This document shows positions 19,678 to 28,758 of a DNA stretch of 64,000 bases, piece by piece (within the stretch, counting starts at the first letter, position 1; each line of letters opens with the position of its first letter). Origin of the DNA: Hyphobacterium sp. CCMP332 (lineage in GTDB: Bacteria > Pseudomonadota > Alphaproteobacteria > Caulobacterales > Maricaulaceae); contig NZ_CP058669.1 in assembly GCF_014323565.1 (NCBI RefSeq), positions 1,577,501 to 1,641,500 of the forward strand, written 5' to 3'. The translations under genes and the position numbers were made by a program. The notes below the pieces were generated by a model, which had not been told where the DNA came from, searched no databases, and saw only the letters and a list, made by a program, of their open reading frames with translations.

Positions 19678-20585
19678 TGGGCAAGGGCGCGCATTCCTAT
19701 ATCGACGATCCGCGCAATGCGGATGTGAAGGTCTGGATCAATGGCGCGCTCTATCCGCGCGCCGAGGCGAAAATCTCCGTGCTCGATTCCGGCTTCGTGC
19801 TGGGCGATGGCGTCTGGGAGGGCCTGCGCGTTCACAAGGGCAGGATCGCCTTTCTGGACACCCATCTCGACCGGCTGGAAGAAGGCGCAAAAGCGCTCGA
19901 TTATGATCTGGGCCTGTCGCGGGAAGACCTAACCAAAGCCCTCTACGACACGCTTGATGCCAATGGCATGCTCGACGGCGATGGCGTCCATATCCGCCTG
20001 ATGACCACGCGCGGCCTTAAGGCGACGCCCTATCAGGATCCGCGTGTCACCATATCGTCGGCCACCATCGTTATCCTGCCCGAATGGAAGCGCCCGGACC
20101 CGGCAGTCGCGGAAAAAGGCCTGCGCCTCTTCACCGTCCATGTCCGCCGCGGCTATCCCGATGTTCAGGACCAGAAGCTGAACTCGCATTCCAAAATCAA
20201 CTGCATCACCGCCTGCATCCAGGCCACCAAGGCCGGGGCCGACGAAGCCCTGATGCTGGACCCGCACGGATTTGTGGCCACCTGCAATTCGACGCACTTC
20301 TTCATTGTCCGCAAGGGCGAAGTATGGACGTCCACAGGCGATTATTGCCTCGGCGGCGTCACGCGCGGTGTGATCATCGACATTTGCCGCGAAGCCGGGA
20401 TTCCGGTGTTCGAGAAGAATTTCACCCTGGCTCAGGTCTATTCAGCCGAAGAAGCCTTCACCACCGGCACTTTCGCCGGGCTGGTGCCGGTCATCGAGGT
20501 CGATGGCCGCAAGATTTCCGGCGGCCGCGGACCCATGGTGGAGCGCTTGCAGGCGCTCTATCGACGGAAGCTCGAGGCGGAATGA
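19677..20585 (+). CDS. PLP-dependent class IV aminotransferase (BCAT-like)
   Basis: 302-residue fold-type IV aminotransferase, the family of IlvE, D-amino acid aminotransferase and aminodeoxychorismate lyase. The N-terminal segment S-V-L-D-S-G-F-V-L-G-D-G-V-W-E-G and the C-terminal phosphate-binding segments (L-G-G-V-T-R-G, T-T-G-T-F-A-G) are typical; Lys167 (in D-Q-K-L-N-S-H) aligns best with the PLP lysine. Substrate cannot be told from sequence. Start overlaps the upstream stop by 1 base and its stop overlaps the downstream start by 4 (ATGA), so it is tightly coupled to the sulfotransferase-like gene. Confidence 0.9.
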   Translation: MGKGAHSYIDDPRNADVKVWINGALYPRAEAKISVLDSGFVLGDGVWEGLRVHKGRIAFLDTHLDRLEEGAKALDYDLGLSREDLTKALYDTLDANGMLDGDGVHIRLMTTRGLKATPYQDPRVTISSATIVILPEWKRPDPAVAEKGLRLFTVHVRRGYPDVQDQKLNSHSKINCITACIQATKAGADEALMLDPHGFVATCNSTHFFIVRKGEVWTSTGDYCLGGVTRGVIIDICREAGIPVFEKNFTLAQVYSAEEAFTTGTFAGLVPVIEVDGRKISGGRGPMVERLQALYRRKLEAE

Positions 20586-21316
20586 CGCAAACCATCCGTA
20601 TCTGCCTCTGGTCCGGGCCGCGCAATATCTCGACGGCGACCATGCGCGCGTTTGAAAACCGTCCCGATTGCGCCGTCTGGGACGAACCCTTCTACGGGCC
20701 CTATCTGGTTCGCACCGGCCTCGATCACCCCGGCCGCGACACCATTCTCGCCGCTGTACCGCTGGACGAGGATGACATCGCCGCCCGCTGCGCCGGTGAG
20801 GCACCCGATGGATCGCCGCTCTTCTTCCAGAAACATATGTGCCAGCACATGCTGGACGGAATACCGCGCGACTGGGCGGCCCATTGCCGTCACATCTTCC
20901 TGATCCGCGACCCGGCCGAGGTTGCCGCCAGTTTTGCCGCGACCACGGGCAGTGTGACCGCCGATGACATCGGTCAGGTCCGGCAGTCGGAACTCTACGA
21001 GAAAATCAGCCAGCGCACGGGCCGGGCCTGGCCGGTGATCGAGGGCGCGGATGTGCTCGCCGATCCCGAAGGCCTGCTACGCGCGCTTTGCGCCGCAATA
21101 GACATTCCTTTCGATGCCGCCATGCTGTCCTGGCCTGCGGGAAAGCGGGAGAGTGATGGCGTCTGGGCGCCGTGGTGGTATGGCCGCGTCGAGGCCTCGA
21201 CCGGTTTCGAGCCGCCACAGCCGAGCCCGCACGATCTGCCGGACGGCGCGCGCAACGCCGTCGAAACCAGCCAGCCGCATTACGAGAAAATGCAGGCGCG
21301 GAAACTGAGGATCTGA
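20582..21316 (+). CDS. Sulfotransferase-like P-loop protein
   Basis: 244-residue protein with an N-terminal P-loop-like segment W-S-G-P-R-N-I-S-T-A (residues 8-17), matching the 5'-phosphosulfate loop of the sulfotransferase superfamily, a middle strand F-L-I-R-D-P (3'-phosphate-binding region) and a distinctive C-terminal D-G-V-W-A-P-W-W-Y block. It overlaps the aminotransferase gene by 4 bases. From memory, plant proteins annotated as BCAT-like 1 and 2 fuse a domain of this kind, with the same W-A-P-W-W-Y block, to a class IV aminotransferase. Whether it moves sulfate is unproven. Confidence 0.82.
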   Translation: MTQTIRICLWSGPRNISTATMRAFENRPDCAVWDEPFYGPYLVRTGLDHPGRDTILAAVPLDEDDIAARCAGEAPDGSPLFFQKHMCQHMLDGIPRDWAAHCRHIFLIRDPAEVAASFAATTGSVTADDIGQVRQSELYEKISQRTGRAWPVIEGADVLADPEGLLRALCAAIDIPFDAAMLSWPAGKRESDGVWAPWWYGRVEASTGFEPPQPSPHDLPDGARNAVETSQPHYEKMQARKLRI

Positions 21317-21320
21317 AGCC

Positions 21321-21611
21321 ATGAGTGAATATGAAATCCAGCATGAATCATCTGAAACCAAAGGCCGGTTCTTCATGGATCTGGGCGATGGATCGGAAGC
21401 CGAGCTGACCTATTCCATTGCCGGCCAGACCCGCTGGATCGCCGACCATACCGGTGTCCCGCAACAGCATGGCGGCAAGGGGCTGGCAGGCGAGCTCGTG
21501 CGCGCACTGATCGCGGGCGCCCGCAAGGCCGATGTAAAAATCATCCCGCTCTGCCCCTATGTGAAAGCCTGGGCACAAAAACATCCTGAAGAGGCGGAGA
21601 TTTTCGACTAG
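21321..21611 (+). CDS. Small GNAT-like N-acetyltransferase (YidJ/Gcn5-related)
   Basis: 96-residue protein of the short, single-domain GNAT-like family (N-acetyltransferase domain PF14542 type). The acetyl-CoA loop is visible around Q-Q-H-G-G-K-G-L-A-G-E-L-V-R and is followed by the family's P-L-C-P-Y-V-K segment. Substrate unknown. It starts 4 bases after the sulfotransferase-like stop, so it is the last gene of the 18901-21611 string. Confidence 0.85.
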   Translation: MSEYEIQHESSETKGRFFMDLGDGSEAELTYSIAGQTRWIADHTGVPQQHGGKGLAGELVRALIAGARKADVKIIPLCPYVKAWAQKHPEEAEIFD

Positions 21612-21644
21612 GCTGCAGCCAGGACGTTTTCGGGGGAGAACCAC

Positions 21645-22988
21645 ATGACCATTCTGCGCTGGATCGGCGGCATCGTCGTTATCACCATCATCGCCGGCCT
21701 TGTCTGGCTCAACACATCGTCGATTGGCCGCATCTATATTCCGACCGCGACCGGCATCACCGCCAAACAGATCTGCTCGCTGACCTTCGTCTCGGATATC
21801 GATCCCGGTCTCGCCCGCGAGCTCTATGTCGACCCGTTGTTGGGCGGTCCGGCTTCGCTGATCAGCGCCAATGTCGACCGCGAGGACATGTCCGTGCATT
21901 CGCGCCTGCTCGGCCTCTGGCATGCCGAAGCCCAGTACCGCGAAGGGATGGGCTGTACGCTGGTCCACGGCGCACGGGAATTCGACCGTGATCTGACCGC
22001 GCCGTGGGAAAACGACCCCCAATATTATGCGCTGGATGCCGCGCACCGCGATGCCACCTTCGATTCGGACGCCTTGCAAGCCGCTATCGACGGCGTGTTT
22101 GATGACGATTTCGGTGCGCGCAATACGCTGGCCGTCGTCGTGCTGCAGGACGGCCGCCTGGTCGCCGAGCAATATGCGCCCGGCTTTTCCCGCGAAAACC
22201 GCCTGCACTCCTGGTCGATGGCCAAATCCGTTGCCGCCACCCTCGCCGGCGCCATGACCTTGCGCGGTGATCTCGACGTCTACGAAGAAAGCACGATCGA
22301 GCTTTTGGACGGTCTGGGCGAGGACGCGGAGACGACCACAATTGACGATCTTTTGCGCATGACCGGCGGCCGCGCCGCGCATGAGATCAATGACGGCACG
22401 GATCCCAATTCCGACATGCTGTTTACAGAGACCGACATGGCCCGCTTTTCCGCGACACGCGAGCGGCTCTTCCCGCCGGGCGAGCACTGGGAATACCAGT
22501 CCGGCGATACCGTGCTGGCCACCTGGGAGATGCAATCGCGCCTCGGCGACACGCTGGACGATCAGGTCCGCGCCCTGCGCGCGCTGATCTTCGAGCCGGC
22601 GGGTATTTATTCGCCGATTTTCGAGGCCGATGCCTCGGGCACGCTGCAGGGCTCGTCCTACATCTACGCCACGCCGCACGACTGGGCCCGTCTGATGCAG
22701 GTCTATCTTGATGACGGCATGGCCAATGACACCCGAATCCTGCCAGAAAACTGGCGCGACTATGTCACCACGGAAACGCCCGGCTCGAACGGGATTTACG
22801 GGTCAGGCTTCTGGCTCGCGCCGGAACTCTCGCCGCAGGCCTTCTATATGTCCGGCTTCCAGGGACAGACCACGCTCGCCATCCCGGAACATGATCTGGT
22901 GATCGTGCGCATGGGCGCCACGAATTATACCGGCACCGGCACATGGGACATGGCGCGGGCCATCATGGCGGCGCATATCGCGGAGTGA
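21645..22988 (+). CDS. Serine hydrolase, class C beta-lactamase family
   Basis: 447-residue protein with an N-terminal membrane helix (residues about 7-27) that should tether it to the inner membrane facing the periplasm. The serine motif is S191-M-A-K194; the second motif appears as Y-Q-S rather than Y-x-N, within W-E-Y-Q-S-G-D, and F-Q-G-Q-T near the C-terminus may act as the third. These features are usual for EstB/6-aminohexanoate hydrolase-like members rather than true beta-lactamases. A good site (GGGGGAG) precedes ATG 21645. Probably an esterase or amidase; substrate unknown. Confidence 0.88.
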   Translation: MTILRWIGGIVVITIIAGLVWLNTSSIGRIYIPTATGITAKQICSLTFVSDIDPGLARELYVDPLLGGPASLISANVDREDMSVHSRLLGLWHAEAQYREGMGCTLVHGAREFDRDLTAPWENDPQYYALDAAHRDATFDSDALQAAIDGVFDDDFGARNTLAVVVLQDGRLVAEQYAPGFSRENRLHSWSMAKSVAATLAGAMTLRGDLDVYEESTIELLDGLGEDAETTTIDDLLRMTGGRAAHEINDGTDPNSDMLFTETDMARFSATRERLFPPGEHWEYQSGDTVLATWEMQSRLGDTLDDQVRALRALIFEPAGIYSPIFEADASGTLQGSSYIYATPHDWARLMQVYLDDGMANDTRILPENWRDYVTTETPGSNGIYGSGFWLAPELSPQAFYMSGFQGQTTLAIPEHDLVIVRMGATNYTGTGTWDMARAIMAAHIAE

Positions 22989-23004
22989 CGCCAGACGCCG
23001 CGCG

Positions 23005-23280
23005 CTAGTCCGGCTGTCTGTGCCAGCCATCACTGTCCGTACTGCGCAGGATGCGGTCGAACGGGTCGGGCAGAAGGCGCTCGGCCTTGCGCAACCACTT
23101 GTCCAGCTTCCGGTGGTCTGCGCGCAGATTGCGCAGGCGGTTTCGCGCGGCGGCCGAATTGGCGAGGATCAGCCCCGCGCCAATGCCGACGATGACAATC
23201 CCGACCGGCACGGGCGAAAGCGTGAGCGGTAATCCCACGAGCACCAGCACCCAGCCGATCAATTGCAGAAACAGCGTCAT
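23005..23280 (-). CDS. Small two-helix membrane protein
   Basis: 91-residue protein with two adjacent hydrophobic stretches (about residues 3-20 and 24-41, containing V-G-L-P-L-T-L-S-P-V-P-V-G) followed by a basic, Arg-rich cytoplasmic-looking tail. The Pro/Gly-rich turn between the helices recalls the PGPGW-type putative membrane protein family, but the match is loose. I chose ATG at 23280; the frame stays open further upstream, but that part would overlap the ubiD promoter and is not membrane-like. It is convergent with the beta-lactamase-like gene and divergent from ubiD. Confidence 0.65.
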   Translation of the reverse strand: MTLFLQLIGWVLVLVGLPLTLSPVPVGIVIVGIGAGLILANSAAARNRLRNLRADHRKLDKWLRKAERLLPDPFDRILRSTDSDGWHRQPD

Positions 23281-23402
23281 CCGAACCTCATCCTGAAAAA
23301 AACAACGATTGCGACGCGGCGCGGTTCCATTCGCCGCAGGCGAAAGACTGGACAATGCCAGCGTAAATCGCAGATTGGGCGGCAGGCAAGAAGGCACCGG
23401 CC

Positions 23403-24905
23403 ATGGCATACAAATCTCTGCGCGATTTTCTGGCGATGCTGGAGGCAAATGGCGATCTGAAGCGCATCACCACGCCGGTCTCGACCCATCTGGAAATGAC
23501 CGAGATCCACCGCCGCGTGCTCGCCGCCGGCGGCCCGGCCCTGCTGTTCGAGAATGTCATCAACGAAAAGGGCGAGCGCTCGGACATGCCGGTGCTCGCC
23601 AACCTCTTCGGCACGGTGCAGCGCGTCGCCAATGCCGTCACCCTGGGCGGCACGCCGCGCTCTACCGCCGCCGAATTGCGCGAGGTCGGCGAGCTCCTCG
23701 CCTTCCTCCGCCAGCCCGAACCGCCGCGCGGCATAAAGGATGCGCTCTCCATGCTGCCGCTGGCGAAAACGGTGATGAGCATGCGCCCGAAAACCGTGCG
23801 CAACGCCCCCTGTCAGGAGGTGGTGCTCACCGGCGAGGATATCGATCTCGACAAACTGCCCATCCAGACCTGCTGGCCGGGAGAGCCGGCCCCGCTGATC
23901 ACCTGGCCGCTGGTCGTCACCAAAGGTCCGTCGGACAAGAAGGAAGACGATTTCAATCTCGGCATTTATCGCATGCAGAAGCTGGGCAAGGACAAAACCC
24001 TGATGCGCTGGCTGAAACATCGCGGCGGCGCACAGCATTATCAACGCTGGAAAGACAAAAAGCCCGACCCCCTGCCCGCCGCCGTCGTGCTCGGCGCCGA
24101 TCCCGGCACCATCCTCGCTGCGGTGACGCCCGTGCCGGACACGCTGTCGGAATACCAGTTCGCGGGCCTCCTGCGCGGGGCCAAGGCGGAACTCGTCGAT
24201 TGCAAGACCGTGCCCCTGAAAGTGCCCGCCGAAGCGGAAATCATCCTCGAAGGCCATGTCCTGCTGGATGAATATGGCGATGAAGGCCCCTATGGCGACC
24301 ACACCGGTTACTATAATTCGGTCGAGCCCTTCCCGGTGTTCCAGATCAGTGCCATTACCATGCGCAAGGACCCGATTTACCTCTCCACCTTCACCGGCCG
24401 CCCGCCGGACGAGCCCAGCGTGCTGGGCGAGGCGCTGAACGAGGTCTTCATCCCGCTTTTCCAGCAGCAATTCCCGGAAATCACGGATTTCTGGCTGCCG
24501 CCGGAGGGCTGTTCCTACCGCATCGCCGTGGTCTCGATGAAGAAGGCCTATGCCGGCCATGCCAAGCGGGTCATGCTCGGCGTCTGGTCTTATCTGCGCC
24601 AGTTCATGTACACCAAATGGGTGATCGTCGTGGATGACGACATCAATGCGCGCGACTGGAAGGATGTGATGTGGGCCATCTCCACCCGCATGGACCCGGC
24701 ACGCGACATCACCCTGATCGAGAACACCCCGATCGACTATCTCGACTTCGCCTCACCCGTCTCCGGCCTCGGCTCCAAGATCGGCCTCGACGCCACCAAC
24801 AAGATGGACGGCGAAACAACACGCGAATGGGGCGACAAGCTGGATATGGACGAGGCGACGAAAAAGCGGGTGGATGAGATGTGGGCGGAGCTGGGGCTGG
24901 GTTAA
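23403..24905 (+). CDS. ubiD: UbiD family decarboxylase
   Basis: 500-residue prenylated-FMN-dependent decarboxylase. In ubiquinone synthesis UbiD removes the carboxyl group of 3-polyprenyl-4-hydroxybenzoate, the step after UbiA (encoded at 14397-15329 here). Recognisable regions are the N-terminal L-R-D-F-L-x-x-L-E-x-x-G-D-L-K-R-I, the central [11 protein letters not shown] and G-R-P-P-D-E-P-S, and the C-terminal D-D-D-I-N. Length matches UbiD. The substrate assignment is from family similarity; UbiX is not in the window. Confidence 0.92.
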   Translation: MAYKSLRDFLAMLEANGDLKRITTPVSTHLEMTEIHRRVLAAGGPALLFENVINEKGERSDMPVLANLFGTVQRVANAVTLGGTPRSTAAELREVGELLAFLRQPEPPRGIKDALSMLPLAKTVMSMRPKTVRNAPCQEVVLTGEDIDLDKLPIQTCWPGEPAPLITWPLVVTKGPSDKKEDDFNLGIYRMQKLGKDKTLMRWLKHRGGAQHYQRWKDKKPDPLPAAVVLGADPGTILAAVTPVPDTLSEYQFAGLLRGAKAELVDCKTVPLKVPAEAEIILEGHVLLDEYGDEGPYGDHTGYYNSVEPFPVFQISAITMRKDPIYLSTFTGRPPDEPSVLGEALNEVFIPLFQQQFPEITDFWLPPEGCSYRIAVVSMKKAYAGHAKRVMLGVWSYLRQFMYTKWVIVVDDDINARDWKDVMWAISTRMDPARDITLIENTPIDYLDFASPVSGLGSKIGLDATNKMDGETTREWGDKLDMDEATKKRVDEMWAELGLG

Positions 24906-24916
24906 GCCCCAGCCCC
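24893..24916. terminator. GC-rich hairpin between convergent genes (possible terminator)
   Basis: A 9-bp perfect inverted repeat (24893-24901 with 24908-24916, GGGGCTGGG) with a 6-base loop spans the ubiD stop codon, 11 bases from the 3' end of the convergent membrane protein gene. No T-run follows on either strand, so termination strength is uncertain. Confidence 0.4.
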
Positions 24917-24926
24917 CATCCGGCCG

Positions 24927-25598
24927 CTAGACCGGGTCTGCCCGCTGGGTCGATTTGAGCAGGATCAAAGCAAGGCCCGCAACGACAAACCAGACGATAA
25001 AGCCGAGCCCGAACACCATCGTGGCATCGGACAGCGCCGGGATCGTCGAGACAATCCCGGCCCCACCCACGAGAAAGCCCAGCCCGCTCACGGCCAGCGG
25101 CAGAGTCTTGGTCTGGAATCCGGCCAGGCTCAGAACGAAGATCCACATGCCGCCGGTGATTTCATTGCCGCCGCCCAGTCCGGCGCTGACAACCGTCGTC
25201 GACCGCCAGAGCGCGACTGCCGAATCCATATCCACCTCTGCCAGCCGGACAATCTGGCCGATCGCGATATTTTCCAGCATGCCGGTGGCAAGGATCAGCC
25301 CGGCCCAGATCAGCCCGAAGGCAGAAGCCGTCTGCGCGATGGCCCCGCTGGCTGTCAGACGCCGGTGCAAGCCGATGACGATGAACACCATCAGCACCGC
25401 ATTGAGCACATAGATGACCTGGTTCCAAAGCGTCATCAGCGCCTGGTTGTCCACGAGAAAGCTGACATGGTCTGCGGCGGGCACAGCCGGGCTGCCATAT
25501 TGGGCCGGCCCCAGGATCGAGAAATAGACCCAGAAGCCGATGATATAGGTTGCGCCTGCGGCAATGGCCGCCAGCCCGCTGATTTTCTGAAAACTCAT
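24927..25598 (-). CDS. Six-helix membrane protein (DUF4386-like)
   Basis: 223-residue integral membrane protein with about six helices and few charged residues. The start F-Q-K-I-S-G-L-A-A-I-A-A-G-A-T-Y and the repeated Gly/Ala helices resemble the DUF4386 family of uncharacterised membrane proteins. No catalytic motif is seen. It lies 38 bases after another membrane protein gene in the same direction, and both are divergent from a membrane-anchored AraC regulator, so they may be its targets. Confidence 0.75.
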   Translation of the reverse strand: MSFQKISGLAAIAAGATYIIGFWVYFSILGPAQYGSPAVPAADHVSFLVDNQALMTLWNQVIYVLNAVLMVFIVIGLHRRLTASGAIAQTASAFGLIWAGLILATGMLENIAIGQIVRLAEVDMDSAVALWRSTTVVSAGLGGGNEITGGMWIFVLSLAGFQTKTLPLAVSGLGFLVGGAGIVSTIPALSDATMVFGLGFIVWFVVAGLALILLKSTQRADPV

Positions 25599-25636
25599 CT
25601 CGTCTTGCCTTTCGTGTTTCGTTGGATGGAGGAGGG

Positions 25637-26305
25637 TCAGTCCGCGACGGCGTGGCCAAACCGGGTGCGCACCGCATGGAATACGGTCCAGACGACGACC
25701 GCCAGAACCGGCAGCGCCAGAAAAACGGGTGTTCGGAGAACCTCCGGCAGGACATGGTTATTGCCGAAGAAGAAGATGCCGGTCGCCAGGAAGAAGGAAA
25801 ATCCCATCCGCCATAAATGCCGCGTCAGCCGCACCCGGAGCGCAGGCGCAGACATAAGGGCGTAGAAGATATCCAGCCCGCAAAGGATCGCGCTGACGAG
25901 CGCCAGCCCGTAGAAGGCGTCCGGAGGCAGGCCGTCGAGAGCGCCATCCGGGCTTGCGCCAGCGATCATGCCGCCCGCTACCGCCCCCAGCCCAATCAGG
26001 CCGGAAGAGACCGGTGCCATACGGCTGATCCAGCGGCACAGAACGAACCGGCTTTTGGCCGCCGCCCATCCGGTGATCAGCGCGTGAAAGCTGATCGCGG
26101 ACAAAAAGACCGTGAACAGAATCTCGCGCGCCAGGCTGAGCCAGAGACCGCTGATCGCCAGCAATCCCATTGAGACCACAAACAGCGTGCCCGCTTTCCG
26201 GTGCACACCTTCGCCCTTGCGCGAGGCAAACGCCGTAAAGCCCGCAGCAATCGCGCCGCATCCGATCCAGAAGTGAAGATCGCCGAGGAGTTCCGGTTCA
26301 GTCAT
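25637..26305 (-). CDS. Multi-helix membrane protein (DUF2306-like)
   Basis: 222-residue integral membrane protein with about seven helices. The N-terminal H-F-W-I-G-C-G-A-I-A-A-G-F-T-A and H-R-K-A-G-T-L-F-V segments resemble the DUF2306 type (haem-like two-histidine membrane proteins), where a His-Arg-x-x-G segment is usual. Function unknown. It is divergent from the AraC-type regulator gene, with 157 bases between the two starts. Confidence 0.72.
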   Translation of the reverse strand: MTEPELLGDLHFWIGCGAIAAGFTAFASRKGEGVHRKAGTLFVVSMGLLAISGLWLSLAREILFTVFLSAISFHALITGWAAAKSRFVLCRWISRMAPVSSGLIGLGAVAGGMIAGASPDGALDGLPPDAFYGLALVSAILCGLDIFYALMSAPALRVRLTRHLWRMGFSFFLATGIFFFGNNHVLPEVLRTPVFLALPVLAVVVWTVFHAVRTRFGHAVAD

Positions 26306-26462
26306 GTTTCGTCCGTTGTGAATGCCGGTAAACGGGCCGACGATGTGTCGTCTGGCACCCTCTATTCCGCATCACGCTATTGTCTGTCGTCCGTGCGGGA
26401 CGGCGCGGACAAATTGCCGGCACAAGATTGATCCGCCCGCAGCTCTCCCCTAGACCACGCCA

Positions 26463-27650
26463 ATGCAGACAGATGGCGTTCTTTTGCTTTCGGCACTGGT
26501 GACCGGAATTGCGCTGGCCGGTGCATTGGCGGTGGCCGTGACCGGCGCACGCCAGAATTCCGCCAAGTCGAGCCGGATTTATCTGCTCTCGGTTTTCGTG
26601 ACGATGGCCGGACTATGCGCTCTGCCGCTGGCAACGGCCGTGCAGCCAGCCCTCTTCACCTTCTACACGCCCGCGCTTCTACCGCTGATGTTCGCCTTGC
26701 CCGTCGCTGTTTATCGCTATGCACAAAGCCGGCTGACCGGCACGGCCGAACCGCAAAACTGGCAGCGGGATGCCGTGCTGCCCCTGGCCGGTCTGGGCGT
26801 CATGCTCGGTTATTGGATGCTTCCTGCATCGGCCCGGCGCGACTTGTTCATCAACGGCGACCTTCCCGGCGGCATCGCACCGGCGGCTTTGACCCTGCTG
26901 ACCTTCGCACTGATCTTCGTGTGGGTGGCCGCGTCCATCCTCTATCTGATCGCCACCTTGCGGACGCTGGCCCGCTACCGGGCGACTCTCAAATCCCTGT
27001 ATTCGAACACTGAAGCCTTCGAACTGCGTTGGATCGATGGATTTCTGATCCTTCTGGTCGGCGTGTGGGCCGCCGCCGCCATCTCCCTGTTGAGCGACAA
27101 TCTGGGCATCGGCTTTCTGACGCCGGACACGCTCGTATTTGCCCTCGCAGGCGGCGTCCTGTTGACGCTCACCGCTTTTGCCAACGCCCCTGTTCCACCT
27201 AATGCGTTGAATCTGCCGACCTCGCCGTCCGGCGACCCGGCCACGGAAAAATATGCGCGCTCGGCCCTCTCCACAGAGCGTGCGGAAAAGATCGCCGAAC
27301 GCATTCTCAAGGCCATGGAAACCGAAAAACTCTACCTCGATCCCGGCCTCTCCCTGCAGAAACTGGCCCGGCATGTCACCACGCCGCCGAACCTGGTGTC
27401 GCAAACCCTGAATGAACAGCTGGGCATGACGTTTTTCGACTTCGTCGCTCAATGGCGCGTTGAAGACGCAAAATCACGAATCCTCGCAGGCGATGATTCT
27501 GTTTTGAACATCGCGCTGGATGTCGGCTTCAACTCCCGCTCGACCTTCTACAAGGCCTTCAAGCGCGAGACCGGGCAAACACCGAAGGAATTTCGCCGCA
27601 TGCCGGGGGCATCCACGTCGATGGCGTCAACAGAACATGCCGGGCAGTGA
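26463..27650 (+). CDS. Membrane-anchored AraC family transcriptional regulator
   Basis: 395-residue protein with two parts. Residues about 1-235 hold roughly seven membrane helices; residues about 280-385 form an AraC/XylS DNA-binding domain with two helix-turn-helix units, the second seen as N-I-A-L-D-V-G-F-N-S-R-S-T-F-Y-K-A-F-K-R. This architecture is found in many marine proteobacteria and suggests a membrane sensor that acts directly on DNA. The signal is unknown. Likely targets are its own gene or the divergent pair of membrane protein genes (24927-26305). No clear ribosome site precedes ATG 26463. Confidence 0.88.
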   Translation: MQTDGVLLLSALVTGIALAGALAVAVTGARQNSAKSSRIYLLSVFVTMAGLCALPLATAVQPALFTFYTPALLPLMFALPVAVYRYAQSRLTGTAEPQNWQRDAVLPLAGLGVMLGYWMLPASARRDLFINGDLPGGIAPAALTLLTFALIFVWVAASILYLIATLRTLARYRATLKSLYSNTEAFELRWIDGFLILLVGVWAAAAISLLSDNLGIGFLTPDTLVFALAGGVLLTLTAFANAPVPPNALNLPTSPSGDPATEKYARSALSTERAEKIAERILKAMETEKLYLDPGLSLQKLARHVTTPPNLVSQTLNEQLGMTFFDFVAQWRVEDAKSRILAGDDSVLNIALDVGFNSRSTFYKAFKRETGQTPKEFRRMPGASTSMASTEHAGQ

Positions 27651-27761
27651 CGGATGCAACTCCCCCGAATTTGACACCCGCCGCTCATCTTGCGACCTAT
27701 AGGGACCGCAGCGCGTCACTGGAACGCGCGACACCTTTTCACCCTCCACCAGGAAGAATTC

Positions 27762-28199
27762 ATGCCAACAGCAAAAAAGGGCGACACCGTCCTGTTAACC
27801 TACATTGTAAAGACCGCAGACGGCACCGTCGTCGGCAAGACGGAAGATGATGCGCCCGTGCCGGTGACCATCGGCAATGCCGAAATTTTCCCCGAAGTCG
27901 AAGCCGCGCTGGACGGCCTGGAAGTCGGCAAGGAAAGCGCCGCCGTGGTCAGTTCCGGCAATGCCTTCGGCCCGCGCCGCGAGGAAATGGTCATCGACAT
28001 TCCGCTCGCCCAGCTGCCGGGCGATCTGACGCCGCAACCGGGTATGACGCTCGGCGCACAGCAGCCGGATGGCTCGACCCAGCAGCTCACCATCACAAAG
28101 GTCGGCGAGGAAAGCGTCACCGTCGACGGGAATCACCCGCTGGCCGGCGAAGATCTCCATTTCGGCCTGACCCTGGTCGACATCCAGACCGCCGCCTGA
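27762..28199 (+). CDS. FKBP-type peptidyl-prolyl cis-trans isomerase (SlyD-like)
   Basis: 145-residue protein. The N-terminal FKBP half-domain (G-D-T-V-L-L-T-Y) is followed by an inserted flap region (F-P-E-V-E-A-A-L-D-G-L-E-V-G) and the closing strand, with the SlyD-family H-P-L-A-G-E-D-L-H-F near the C-terminus. No signal peptide, so it acts in the cytoplasm as a folding helper. The His-rich tail of E. coli SlyD is absent. AGGAAG lies about 6 bases before ATG 27762. It stands alone. Confidence 0.92.
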   Translation: MPTAKKGDTVLLTYIVKTADGTVVGKTEDDAPVPVTIGNAEIFPEVEAALDGLEVGKESAAVVSSGNAFGPRREEMVIDIPLAQLPGDLTPQPGMTLGAQQPDGSTQQLTITKVGEESVTVDGNHPLAGEDLHFGLTLVDIQTAA

Positions 28200-28254
28200 G
28201 GCCATTCGTCAGAGCGCGCGCCTGCTGCAAATGCGGCGGCGCGCCTCGCTCACC

Positions 28255-28758
28255 CTAAGGCTCGCGGAACAGGAAGAGGTCGGGCGCCATGAAGGTCAGC
28301 CCGCCGAAGGCGAGGCAAAGCATAACGATCAGCGCGCCGCATGCCCGGGACAGTCCCGGGCTCGGCGCCGGAGCATGGTAAATCCCCACCGCGGCAAGCT
28401 GGCCCAACGCGATCGCGCCCACAAAAAGCACCATGTCGGCCAGCAGGCTGTGATGCCCGACGAGCGCCATGTAGCCGTAGAAGCCCAGCGCAATGACCAG
28501 CGGCGGCAAGGCCAGCGCGACCAGCCGCCCGGCCCAGAAACTCGGCAAACGGTGCCCGAACGCAAGAAAGCCGAAGCCCGACCAGGCCATCGCCGGCCAG
28601 AAGGCCAGCTTGAGATGCTCCCATACACTTTCATTGACGGCAGCGAAGACCGCAACCGGCCACGACTCACCTGACCATGCATAAGCGAAGTGCAGCGCCG
28701 AGCCGGCGAGCACGATGACGACAATGCCGAAAGTCTCGAAAAGCAGGAACCGGTGCAT
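28255..28758 (-). CDS. Five-helix membrane protein (DUF6512-like)
   Basis: 167-residue integral membrane protein with about five helices. The conserved-looking segment A-V-N-E-S-V-W-E-H-L-K-L-A-F-W-P (residues about 39-54) matches the small uncharacterised family annotated as DUF6512 in my memory. Function unknown. It is transcribed away from the repeat-bearing intergenic stretch, so its promoter lies in 28759-29154. Confidence 0.72.
   Translation of the reverse strand: MHRFLLFETFGIVVIVLAGSALHFAYAWSGESWPVAVFAAVNESVWEHLKLAFWPAMAWSGFGFLAFGHRLPSFWAGRLVALALPPLVIALGFYGYMALVGHHSLLADMVLFVGAIALGQLAAVGIYHAPAPSPGLSRACGALIVMLCLAFGGLTFMAPDLFLFREP

Noticed and set aside
28210-28246. GC-rich imperfect hairpin between the FKBP gene and the DUF6512-like gene
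   Set aside because: Several mismatches and no T-run; not strong enough to call a terminator.
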